From Roseibium hamelinense (GTDB lineage: Bacteria; Pseudomonadota; Alphaproteobacteria; Rhizobiales; Stappiaceae), in contig NZ_VLLF01000006.1 in NCBI RefSeq assembly GCF_007830545.1, positions 1 to 64,000 on the forward strand: a stretch of DNA of 64,000 nt, in the 5' to 3' direction. Both the position numbers and the translations under genes were made by a program. Below the pieces are notes generated by a model, which saw only the letters and a program-made list of their open reading frames with translations, was not told where the DNA came from and did no database searches. Shown here piece after piece: positions 28,840 through 36,439 of the stretch. Positions within the stretch are counted from its first letter, which is position 1; each line of letters opens with the position of its first letter.

Positions 28840-29121
28840 ATGGGTCTTTCCTGGATGGCCTGGACATGGCCGACAGCAGCCTTCTTCATTTTTGTGGCGC
28901 TTTGTATTCTGACCATGGGTGTATGGGAGTATCTTTCCCCAGGTGGCGGACCACGCCATGGAATTCTTGGTTTGGAAACAACGCGGGGTGATCGCCTGTT
29001 CATCTCGCTCCTTGGAAGCGCGTTCATCTTCCTGGCTTGGCTGGGTTTGATGGGGACGCCGCTCTGGGCCCCACTCGCGATTGCAATCGTTTATGGGATT
29101 GTCGTTTTTCGCTTTGTTTAG
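28840..29121 (+). CDS. glpU: Small membrane protein GlpU (DUF2160)
   Basis: 93 residues with about two to three transmembrane helices: residues about 7-27, then about 47-90 after a soluble loop carrying SPGGGPRHGILGLETTRGDR. It matches the small DUF2160 membrane protein found only with glpSTPQUV-type transporters. Its role is not established; it may be an accessory subunit of the permease. An AAGGAG site precedes the ATG and a strong terminator follows the gene, marking the operon end. Confidence 0.83.
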   Translation: MGLSWMAWTWPTAAFFIFVALCILTMGVWEYLSPGGGPRHGILGLETTRGDRLFISLLGSAFIFLAWLGLMGTPLWAPLAIAIVYGIVVFRFV

Positions 29122-29140
29122 TTGGCGCTGTAATACCTTT

Positions 29141-29170
29141 GCAAAAGGCCGCGTTTTCGCGGCCTTTTGC
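29141..29170 (+). terminator. Intrinsic terminator ending the glp operon
   Basis: A perfect 13-base stem (29141-29153 with 29158-29170) around a TTTT loop. Its GC-rich top is flanked by A4 and T4, so it may work in both directions. It lies 20 bases after glpU. Confidence 0.92.
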
Positions 29171-29360
29171 ACTTGGATCAGCTTAACGGCGATGATGACC
29201 GGGTTGCGGCCCGCCGCAACGCGTGCTCTTGCCTGTACACCGCCGATGTATTCAGCGCGTGCCATAGGTGCCAGAAAAGCTTGCGCTCGATCCAATTGCA
29301 CGCCATGACTTAAATCGTTTCGTATTGATTATTGTTGATGGCTAACTGGAGCCAAGTGTT

Positions 29361-30275
29361 GTGACACCAACGTTTTTATCAGTTGGCGAATGCATGGTGG
29401 AGATGGCACCGTTCGACAACGATTTATTCAAGATGAACTTCGCGGGCGACACTTTGAACACGGCATGGTATGCGCGGCAGCTTCTACCGGTAGATTGGCG
29501 AGTTTCGTATTGCACATGTATTGGAGAAGATCAGCTTTCTGCACAAATGCACGCGTTTATGGAAGCCTCTTCAATTGACACTTCGCACATATCCACCGTT
29601 CCCAACCGGACCGTTGGGCTTTATGTCACTCAGCTGGATGGCGGAGAGCGCAGCTTCACATATTGGCGCGAAAACTCTGCAGCACGCCGGCTAGCGGCCC
29701 GTTCTGACCATATTGAGGCAGCTTTTGTTGCTGCGGGCATTATCTTTTTCAGCGGAATCACGCTCGCCATTCTTCCCGAAGCAGATCGGGCCGTTTTCCT
29801 GGATCAATTGGAAAAGGCGCGGCGAAACGGTGTGCAGGTTGCATTTGATCCCAATCTGAGGCCGCAATTGTGGGAAAACGAAGACGTGATGTGCCGTCAG
29901 ATCATGGCTGCAGCTCGGATTTGTGATATCGTCATGCCGTCATTCGAAGATGAAGCCCGTTATTTTAGTGACGAAAATCCGCAAAAAACCGTCAATCGTT
30001 ACAAAAAAGCGGGCGCGAATCTACTTGTCGTAAAAAATGGCCCGAACGACATTTTGCTGTCGACATTTGAAGGCCAAACCACCGTTCAAGCTCAGCGTGC
30101 GGCGAAGGTTGTCGACACTACAGCGGCAGGCGACAGTTTCAACGCTGGCTTTCTCGCGAAGTTGCTGGCTGACGAAACGCCTGTAGATGCTGTTCAGTAC
30201 GGATCTAAAATTGCAGCCCAAGTCATCGGCCAACGCGGCGCGCTCGTCGATCTCGACCCGGATCTACTCAAGTAA
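29361..30275 (+). CDS. kdgK: PfkB-family sugar kinase, probably 2-keto-3-deoxygluconate kinase
   Basis: 304 residues from a GTG start at 29361. The N-terminus (FLSVGECMVEMAP, FAGDTLNTAWYARQL) and the C-terminal PfkB signature, VVDTTAAGDSFNAGFLAKLL with the catalytic Asp, mark a ribokinase-fold enzyme. The closest pattern is KdgK, which phosphorylates 2-keto-3-deoxygluconate with ATP in the Entner-Doudoroff/uronate route. FDPNLRPQLW is the usual substrate/ATP region. It stands alone on the plus strand, after the glp operon terminator, and its stop is only two bases from the convergent ntpA stop. Confidence 0.85.
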   Translation: MTPTFLSVGECMVEMAPFDNDLFKMNFAGDTLNTAWYARQLLPVDWRVSYCTCIGEDQLSAQMHAFMEASSIDTSHISTVPNRTVGLYVTQLDGGERSFTYWRENSAARRLAARSDHIEAAFVAAGIIFFSGITLAILPEADRAVFLDQLEKARRNGVQVAFDPNLRPQLWENEDVMCRQIMAAARICDIVMPSFEDEARYFSDENPQKTVNRYKKAGANLLVVKNGPNDILLSTFEGQTTVQAQRAAKVVDTTAAGDSFNAGFLAKLLADETPVDAVQYGSKIAAQVIGQRGALVDLDPDLLK

Positions 30276-30277
30276 GT

Positions 30278-32110
30278 CTATCCCGAAGTTCTGAGGGCCG
30301 AGCTGAGTGTCGATTCTATCTTGTCCTTAAGGTTGTTTCGTTCTTGAGACCCCTCGGCCGCATAATTCAGATTTTTGAACAACGAGGTTAATTCGGTAAA
30401 GAACGAGCGAACGGCGTCTTTGCTATCGAATCCGAAGTCGTGTTTCGCGACGCGGTATACAATGTCAAATGTCTCTTGCTGGCGGGCAAGCGGCGCTGAT
30501 ATGTCGACACCGTCAAAAGCATCCTGCTGCAGATAAACCATATCGAGGAACAACGCTTTTTGCTGGAGGACAAAGTCCTCGGTTGAAATGCCTTCTTCGC
30601 CGGTGACCTGCATCATGCGCGATATTTCGTCACCGCGCTGCAACAACTCAATCATCTCTTCAACACGGCTGGCCCAGTCAGCGCCGATATTGTCGCGAAA
30701 CCAGTTTTCGAGCTGTATGGGATAACGCGACCACGATAGAAGTGGATCGACTGCAGGGTAAAAGCGTTTGTACGCCCGGTCGGCGGACAGGCCCAGAAAG
30801 GTTTTCACCGTTCCAAGGGTGGATTGCGTGACAGGCTCTTCGAAATTACCCCCCGCAGGCGACACGGTGCCAATCATGGTCAAACTGCCGGTGTCGCCGT
30901 CGGCGGTTCTGATGACGCCGGCGCGCTCATAGACCCCCTTAATCGAGCTATCAAGATAGGCGGGAAATGCTTCTTCTCCAGGGATTTCTTCCAGTCGTCC
31001 CGACGTCTCGCGCATTGCCTGGGCCCATCTGGATGTGGAATCGGCGATGAGAAGAACATCATAGCCCATCTGCCGGTAGTATTCGCCCAAGGTCAAGCCG
31101 GTGTATATCGATGCCTCTCGAGCGGCGACGGGCATGGATGAGGTGTTGCAGACGATCACAGTGCGATCCATCAGTGTTCCGTCACCCGACGGATCCGGCT
31201 GATGTGGAAATTCGGTTATCGTTTCGACGACCTCGCCGGCACGCTCGCCACAAGCCACGACGATTACGATATTTACCGCGGAAAACCGCGAGATCAGCGA
31301 CTGCAACACGGTTTTACCGGCCCCGAACGGCCCTGGAATGCAGCCCATTCCCCCGCGTGCGATTGGAAAGAAGGTGTCAATCAATCGAATGGTGGTGATC
31401 AGGGGCTCGCTCGGATAGAGCCGCTCGGACTTGCCAAGTGATACGAGGCGGTCGGGTATTGCGCGGCGAACAGGCCAGTGCTGCACAAGGGTTAGGTCGC
31501 GCGTTTGCCCATTCTTATTGGTAAGGGTTGCAACAATCTCCTGTGTCGTAAACGAACCCTCGCGGATGCGTTCAACCGTCCAGGCGCCAGTCAATGTGAA
31601 CGGTGCCATGATCTTGTGCTCGAAACGCCCTTCCGGAACGGTTCCGAGAATGTCACCTGCTGTTATTGCATCACCTGACTTCACTTTTGGTGTGAAGGCC
31701 CATTTACGGGTTGCATCGAGAGCATTTGTCAGCACTCCACGCGGTAGGAAGAAGCCGTGTTCGGACGCGATTTCAGCCAGAGGATTTTGCAAGCCGTCAA
31801 AAACCGTGCTGAGCAGGCCGGGCCCGAGGGCCACACTGAGCATTTCGCCGCTTTGCACTACCTGGTCGCCGACACGTACACCCGTCGTACTTTCAAACAC
31901 CTGTGCTTCAGCCGATTTACCGCGCACGCGCAAAACCTCGGCCTTTAAATACTCAGCCGGCTTCCCTTCCCGTTCGGGTCCGTGAGGGATAATGTAGACG
32001 ACTTCATTTTTGATCAGCGGATGATCGCCAAGCGGGGCAATTGTCACCAGATCGTCTTGGACTGCAATAACTTCGGCTGTCGGTTCCGGCAGCTGCACAT
32101 GGGTTGTCAT
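30278..32110 (-). CDS. ntpA: V/A-type ATPase catalytic subunit A
   Basis: 610 residues. The P-loop GPFGAGKTVL (near residue 267), the VVACGERAGEVVETITEFP segment, LIADSTSRWAQAMRETSGRLEE and the long non-homologous insertion before the P-loop identify the V/A-type catalytic subunit rather than F1 beta. Three copies alternate with subunit B in the cytoplasmic head and hydrolyse or make ATP. It is the last gene of the minus-strand operon, and its ATG overlaps the stop of the DUF2764 gene. The 3' end nearly abuts kdgK with no room for a terminator. Confidence 0.96.
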   Translation of the reverse strand: MTTHVQLPEPTAEVIAVQDDLVTIAPLGDHPLIKNEVVYIIPHGPEREGKPAEYLKAEVLRVRGKSAEAQVFESTTGVRVGDQVVQSGEMLSVALGPGLLSTVFDGLQNPLAEIASEHGFFLPRGVLTNALDATRKWAFTPKVKSGDAITAGDILGTVPEGRFEHKIMAPFTLTGAWTVERIREGSFTTQEIVATLTNKNGQTRDLTLVQHWPVRRAIPDRLVSLGKSERLYPSEPLITTIRLIDTFFPIARGGMGCIPGPFGAGKTVLQSLISRFSAVNIVIVVACGERAGEVVETITEFPHQPDPSGDGTLMDRTVIVCNTSSMPVAAREASIYTGLTLGEYYRQMGYDVLLIADSTSRWAQAMRETSGRLEEIPGEEAFPAYLDSSIKGVYERAGVIRTADGDTGSLTMIGTVSPAGGNFEEPVTQSTLGTVKTFLGLSADRAYKRFYPAVDPLLSWSRYPIQLENWFRDNIGADWASRVEEMIELLQRGDEISRMMQVTGEEGISTEDFVLQQKALFLDMVYLQQDAFDGVDISAPLARQQETFDIVYRVAKHDFGFDSKDAVRSFFTELTSLFKNLNYAAEGSQERNNLKDKIESTLSSALRTSG

Positions 32111-32832
32111 GCTGGGGCCTCCTCCTGTTGGGTGGCGCCGAGGGGCGGTCCGGGAAGGTCTGGGGCGGTCTTAAGGGCCTGATCAATCAGTTTGCGCAGG
32201 CGCGTCGCAGCTGCCTCGCCATTGTATGTCGACCAACGCTGTACGATCGTCCACCGCAGGACATAAATAACAACAGCTTCAAAATCGAACGCATGTGTCG
32301 CCGCTTGTCGGTCGAGTTGGCGGAACACTTCTGTAAGGCTAAGACGCTCCATCGCGATATGGTCTCCCTTACGCATTAGACCATTTGCCTCCGCAATCCA
32401 TGGCATGAAATGGCCCATGCCGAAGGACGGGTCGCTCCAATTGTCGGAAATTCGGGTCCGCCAGCGACCGTAGCCCCACGTGTGAATATCGCCTGCACTT
32501 TGGTCGCCATGCTGCCTGCGGCGCAGCGCCGCAATTATGGTTCTCGTTTCCATGCGAACGCGCACCAGGTCCTGCAGTGCTGGATATTCGTGCACGGCAT
32601 CGATCACTGTTTCCGCAAGTCTGACGACATCTGCATCTGTATCCAGCTTTGCGACACCGGCCCAAGCGGTGACCGAGATGACTTTCTCAAGCAGATCTTT
32701 ATGCCCGTCATCGAGCATCTTAAGCCGCTCTCTCAGCCTGAACTCCGAAACCGGAACAGACTTTTGTGAGAACAGTTTGCCAAGATAAGGCAGGCTCGAG
32801 ATCAGTGTGATGTAACGAAATTTATCGGACAT
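32107..32832 (-). CDS. DUF2764 protein of V/A-type ATPase operon, possible subunit C stand-in
   Basis: 241 residues from ATG 32832; an upstream in-frame start at 32889 would overlap ntpE. The N-terminus (YITLISSLPYL) is typical of DUF2764 proteins found in bacterial V/A-ATPase operons of spirochaetes, chlamydiae and others. The rest is helical, with SLTEVFRQLDRQAATHAFDFEAV near the C-terminus. It lies between ntpE and ntpA where subunit C or F might be expected, and no other C-like gene is present. A socket role linking rotor to membrane is therefore plausible, but it is inference. Confidence 0.75.
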   Translation of the reverse strand: MSDKFRYITLISSLPYLGKLFSQKSVPVSEFRLRERLKMLDDGHKDLLEKVISVTAWAGVAKLDTDADVVRLAETVIDAVHEYPALQDLVRVRMETRTIIAALRRRQHGDQSAGDIHTWGYGRWRTRISDNWSDPSFGMGHFMPWIAEANGLMRKGDHIAMERLSLTEVFRQLDRQAATHAFDFEAVVIYVLRWTIVQRWSTYNGEAAATRLRKLIDQALKTAPDLPGPPLGATQQEEAPA

Positions 32833-32860
32833 GGCTCGCGGCGCGGCCGAGGTATCGTCC

Positions 32861-33556
32861 TCAGCGCAGAACACCCTCCATGATAGCACGCAGGCGCGGT
32901 TGCAGATGCGTTTTCAAAAGCTCAGCAACAGCCTCTTCCGTGATGTCGATCGAAACATCCTTATCTGTCAGTTTGATCCTTATTCCCGTAAGCCCCGGTG
33001 CAGTAGAGAAGGTTACCCCGTCGCGCAGAACGTCTCCGGCAAGGGCGACTACAAAATGCGTAAGCGTGCCTGCTTCCGCCTTTTCCGGTGCCTGTTTCAA
33101 TTCATCAAACGTAACAGCGCGTTCCGGAAGTACGATGTCCAACTTGTCGGCATTGGTAATGCCGGCGTCTTCTTTGGCTTTGGCCGCAATCGACAGAATG
33201 AGTTTTTGCAGGAAATCGTCTTCGGACAGGGTAACCCCGATCAACCGGGAAGCCTCGGTTTGAATGCTGCGGTCAAGCTCGTTGCGCAGCGACAGCACCA
33301 TGTCACGCGCAGCTATCTTGAGCCCATCAAGTGTGGCAGATCGCTCTTCGGCCGCTTCTTTATGGGCTTTTTCGAGGATTGCCTGAGCCTTTGCTTCGGC
33401 ATTTTGAACAAGCCTTTCAGCGTCAGCCTGAGCCTTTTTAAGAATTGCTTCCGCTTCGCTTTGCCCCGCCTCGACACCTTCGCTTTTCAAACGCTCTATA
33501 AGCGCCTGAACGCCAGCACCGGCCGCGGAGCTCGCCTTTTCGTCATGGCTGGCCAT
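32861..33556 (-). CDS. ntpE: V/A-type ATPase peripheral stalk subunit E
   Basis: 231 residues with a long Ala/Glu/Lys-rich coiled coil (residues about 15-90, with the repeated AEAILKKAQADAERLVQNAEAKA pattern in place of a membrane anchor) and a globular C-terminal domain. This is the E-subunit architecture of V/A ATPases, forming the outer stalk that holds the A3B3 head. A GGAGA site precedes the ATG. No separate G/H stalk partner is evident in the operon. Confidence 0.85.
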   Translation of the reverse strand: MASHDEKASSAAGAGVQALIERLKSEGVEAGQSEAEAILKKAQADAERLVQNAEAKAQAILEKAHKEAAEERSATLDGLKIAARDMVLSLRNELDRSIQTEASRLIGVTLSEDDFLQKLILSIAAKAKEDAGITNADKLDIVLPERAVTFDELKQAPEKAEAGTLTHFVVALAGDVLRDGVTFSTAPGLTGIRIKLTDKDVSIDITEEAVAELLKTHLQPRLRAIMEGVLR

Positions 33557-33579
33557 GTCCGGCTCTCCTACTACTGCTG

Positions 33580-34029
33580 TTAGGTTGGGATGCTGCCGGC
33601 CAAGACCAGCGCAAAGACAAGGGCAAAGACCGAAAAGCCCTCGAGCACTGCTGCCGGAGCGAGGGAGACGCCGAATATCTCTGGCTTGGCCTTGGACGCG
33701 TGAATTGCCGAGGCCAAAACTTCACCCTGCCGGATCCCGGTATACATCAGCGCAAAGCCTGCGAGCACGCCGATGCCGAACATTGCCGCTCCTGCTTCCG
33801 CGCTCATGGTCTCCCTTTGAAGGGTGAACATGATTACAATGCCATAGATGACTTGGGAGGAGGGCATCAGTGAGGCGCCAATGAACCTGCCATATCCACC
33901 GTCTGAATCCAGCATTGCGCCGATTGCGGCGCTGCCGCCGAGGGCACAGCCCCACGCACTTCCTATGGCTCCGAGCGCTACAGGTGCATAAAGGCCAAAC
34001 CATCCAAGGGCCAGTACGAACTCGTTCAC
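33580..34029 (-). CDS. ntpK: V/A-type ATPase membrane rotor subunit K (proteolipid)
   Basis: 149 residues from a GTG at 34029, which follows AGGAGA and overlaps the ntpI stop (GTGA); a longer frame to 34089 lies inside ntpI. There are four transmembrane helices in two hairpins, as in NtpK. The second hairpin carries the ion-binding Glu (AVLEGFSVFAL). The first hairpin has MPSSQVIYG and the third helix IRQGEV, aligning with the T64-Q65 and Q110 sodium ligands of Enterococcus hirae NtpK (Ser replacing Thr64). Ten or so copies would form the rotor ring. Confidence 0.9.
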   Translation of the reverse strand: MNEFVLALGWFGLYAPVALGAIGSAWGCALGGSAAIGAMLDSDGGYGRFIGASLMPSSQVIYGIVIMFTLQRETMSAEAGAAMFGIGVLAGFALMYTGIRQGEVLASAIHASKAKPEIFGVSLAPAAVLEGFSVFALVFALVLAGSIPT

Positions 34030-35819
34030 AGGCCTGTCTCCTCTTTCTTGAATGGACGGAAGGGTTTGCCCTCGTCCGTCAATGCCCAATTGAAAAATTC
34101 TATGACATTTAGGCGCAGCCCGTGCACACAGCCTGCGATTATTCCAAGTCCAATGTTTATAGCGTGCCCGATGACCAGCACGAACAGCGCCACTAGCAGA
34201 CCGATGCCGGGAACTGCATGCATCAGCTGCCCGGACAGACTATTGATTGTTTCGGCGAGTGAGGCCGCCGCAAGTCCCAGCGCGAACAATCGCATGTAGC
34301 TCAGGATATCGCTGAACATATTGACGATGCGCGCCAGTGCGGCGAACCCGTCGAACACACGCATGCCAGCAGAAGAGAGTGAATTGACAGGACGGTTGCT
34401 CGCGAAGAAGCCAATTGCGAGAAGTCCAAGGACAATCGCAATGGGTCCGGCATGTGCCACTGGAGTGCCGTTGCCTAAATAAGTTGCGAGACCGCCGAGT
34501 GCGACTATTGACCAGCCAATCGGTTGAATGCGCTCATGCCACGAGGTCATGTGCAGACAACGGGCCGTATTCGCGAGCACAATATGTGATACGCCAATCG
34601 TGATATTTAGTTTCATCATGGTCTCAATTTCTTTGAGATTCATGATTTTCAGATAACCTAAAAGGCTGTCTGGCGGCGGAGAAATGCCAAAATAGCTGCC
34701 GGTTATGACACCGAAAAAAGCCGTAGAGGCCATGAGCCACATGGCCATTTTGAGCAGTCGCTGGCTTGTTGCGCTGCGTTGGAACCGCTTGCGGTAGAGG
34801 AACAAAACTCCAAGCAAAATCAGCCCGTAGCCTGCATCAGTCATGATCATGCCGAAAAACAGCACAAAAGAGATGTAGACGATGATAGAGGGGTCCCAGT
34901 CCCGATAGCCGGGGGTTTGGTAAAACTCAACCAGATCTTCCCCGGCTGCAAGCCGAGCCGGGTTCTCGAGGAGGGTTGGCGGAGCGTCGCTTTCGCTCGG
35001 GTCTTCCGAATAAACGGCGATACCTAAGTCTTCCGCGAGCGCTTCGACTTCATAGAGTTGGTCCGCCCGTGCCCATCCTTGCAATACAAACACGCGCTCA
35101 TCGTCCGCTGTTTCGAGCGCGGCACGCTGGCGTGCCGAGTTGTCACGGGCTGCCGCAAGGTTCTCGGCGAGCAACACCCGCCATGCGGTCAGCAGCCGGC
35201 GATCAAGCTCCAGGCCTTCCAGTACGACTTCAGTGTCTTCAAGTTCTCTTTGAAGCTCGGAAAGAGACTTTTCGCCAATATGGCTTCGCGGCACCGGCAT
35301 CGCGTCTGAAGGCGGCTCGTCTGGCGAGAGTACAACCACGTGCGCCCGATAGCGGTCTTCATGGACCGTCTCAAAGGTCACCTTGCCCGGATCAATCAGG
35401 CCCAACTTCGTTTTCGGAACGATGTAGAACCACAAGCGATAGTCACCGACATCTTGCAGTGCGGCAAACGAAAACTCACCCCACGGCTTCACGCTCGCAA
35501 TACGTTTTTGGAGCCACGCAATTCGGTCTTCCGTTTCGCGGATCATGATCCGGTTCCGGAGAGTCTTTTCCACGAATGCTTCGGTGTTGAAGTCTTCGGA
35601 CCTGGTGACAGGACGCCTTTGTTCCGGGCAGTCCATCAGCCAGCGCAGCGCATTTACCGCATCCTGACCTGTGGGGCTTGGGACCGCCTCCAGCTCTTTC
35701 TGCGCAGAACTGAGCGGTATCAAATGGAGATTGCCGAACGCCTGTACTGTTTCCAGGACTGCGTGCTTGTCGTCCAAGACACCAAGCAGGCTCACCTTTT
35801 TGAGCGGGACGATGGTCAT
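34026..35819 (-). CDS. ntpI: V/A-type ATPase membrane stator subunit I (a)
   Basis: 597 residues: a soluble N-terminal half (about 1-310) with alpha/beta and helical stalk segments, then about seven to eight transmembrane helices including FFGMIMTDAGYGLILLGVLF and FSDILSYMRLFALGLAAASLAET. The latter helix holds the conserved Arg needed for ion passage next to subunit K. The start overlaps the ntpD stop by four bases. The protein supplies the half-channels and binds the peripheral stalks. Confidence 0.93.
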   Translation of the reverse strand: MTIVPLKKVSLLGVLDDKHAVLETVQAFGNLHLIPLSSAQKELEAVPSPTGQDAVNALRWLMDCPEQRRPVTRSEDFNTEAFVEKTLRNRIMIRETEDRIAWLQKRIASVKPWGEFSFAALQDVGDYRLWFYIVPKTKLGLIDPGKVTFETVHEDRYRAHVVVLSPDEPPSDAMPVPRSHIGEKSLSELQRELEDTEVVLEGLELDRRLLTAWRVLLAENLAAARDNSARQRAALETADDERVFVLQGWARADQLYEVEALAEDLGIAVYSEDPSESDAPPTLLENPARLAAGEDLVEFYQTPGYRDWDPSIIVYISFVLFFGMIMTDAGYGLILLGVLFLYRKRFQRSATSQRLLKMAMWLMASTAFFGVITGSYFGISPPPDSLLGYLKIMNLKEIETMMKLNITIGVSHIVLANTARCLHMTSWHERIQPIGWSIVALGGLATYLGNGTPVAHAGPIAIVLGLLAIGFFASNRPVNSLSSAGMRVFDGFAALARIVNMFSDILSYMRLFALGLAAASLAETINSLSGQLMHAVPGIGLLVALFVLVIGHAINIGLGIIAGCVHGLRLNVIEFFNWALTDEGKPFRPFKKEETGL

Positions 35820-36439
35820 AGCTCAGCCATCCTCTGCCCAGCGGCACGGGCGGCCGTTTTGCGTTTGGAGATTTTAGCTCGCACCACTGCATCACGCTCC
35901 GCGTCTGCCAGTGCCATACGGATTTTCTTGATGTTTTTTTCAGCTTGCGGGATGAGCACCTTCTCAAAAAGGTTCACACGGCGCGAAATAACGGCTTCAG
36001 CCTCAATCAATTTTGAGACCCGGTCATGTGCGACACGGCGTTCCATGTCGAGTTTGATCAGCTCCTGCAAACCGGTGACAACGGGATCGACCCAGTGCGG
36101 GCGGCCCATTTGCGAATAGTCGTCAATGTCGATCTCAACGTCAGAAACGAATGGTAACCGGGTGCCGGACAGGTTTTGCTCGCCAATTTCAACATGTGTT
36201 ATCTTTACTAAGCCCTCGACCGGAACCTGAGTATTGGCAAGCATTGGGACGCCGTGTGCAATTTCGGCAAAGCGTCTTTCAAATGCGGCATCAAGTTCGG
36301 CCACAAGTGTTTTGGCTTTTGCCCGTTCGGCGACTATTTGAAGGCGCTTTAATTCCAGGGACGGCAGAAAACGTCGGTATTCGGCCAAATGGCTTGTTTC
36401 TCGTGCAAGGGATGACTTATTGAGCGCCAGTTTTGCCAT
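35816..36439 (-). CDS. ntpD: V/A-type ATPase central rotor subunit D
   Basis: 207 residues, helical. The N-terminus (ALNKSSLARETSHLAEYRRFLPSLELKRLQ) and C-terminal helix (RRVNLFEKVLIPQAEKNIKKIRMALADAERDAVVRAKISKRKT) match the two long helices of the D subunit that form the rotating axle inside the A3B3 head. Its ATG shares a base with the ntpB stop, and its stop overlaps ntpI, so the three genes are translationally coupled. Confidence 0.92.
   Translation of the reverse strand: MAKLALNKSSLARETSHLAEYRRFLPSLELKRLQIVAERAKAKTLVAELDAAFERRFAEIAHGVPMLANTQVPVEGLVKITHVEIGEQNLSGTRLPFVSDVEIDIDDYSQMGRPHWVDPVVTGLQELIKLDMERRVAHDRVSKLIEAEAVISRRVNLFEKVLIPQAEKNIKKIRMALADAERDAVVRAKISKRKTAARAAGQRMAEL

Noticed and set aside
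28789..29301. Minus-strand open frame across the glpU terminator
   Set aside because: It runs antisense through glpU and the perfect terminator at 29141-29170; its first 45 residues look protein-like but there is no ribosome binding site or recognisable family.
34976..35548. 190-residue frame antisense to ntpI
   Set aside because: Arg/Pro/Ser-rich shadow of ntpI; no domain.
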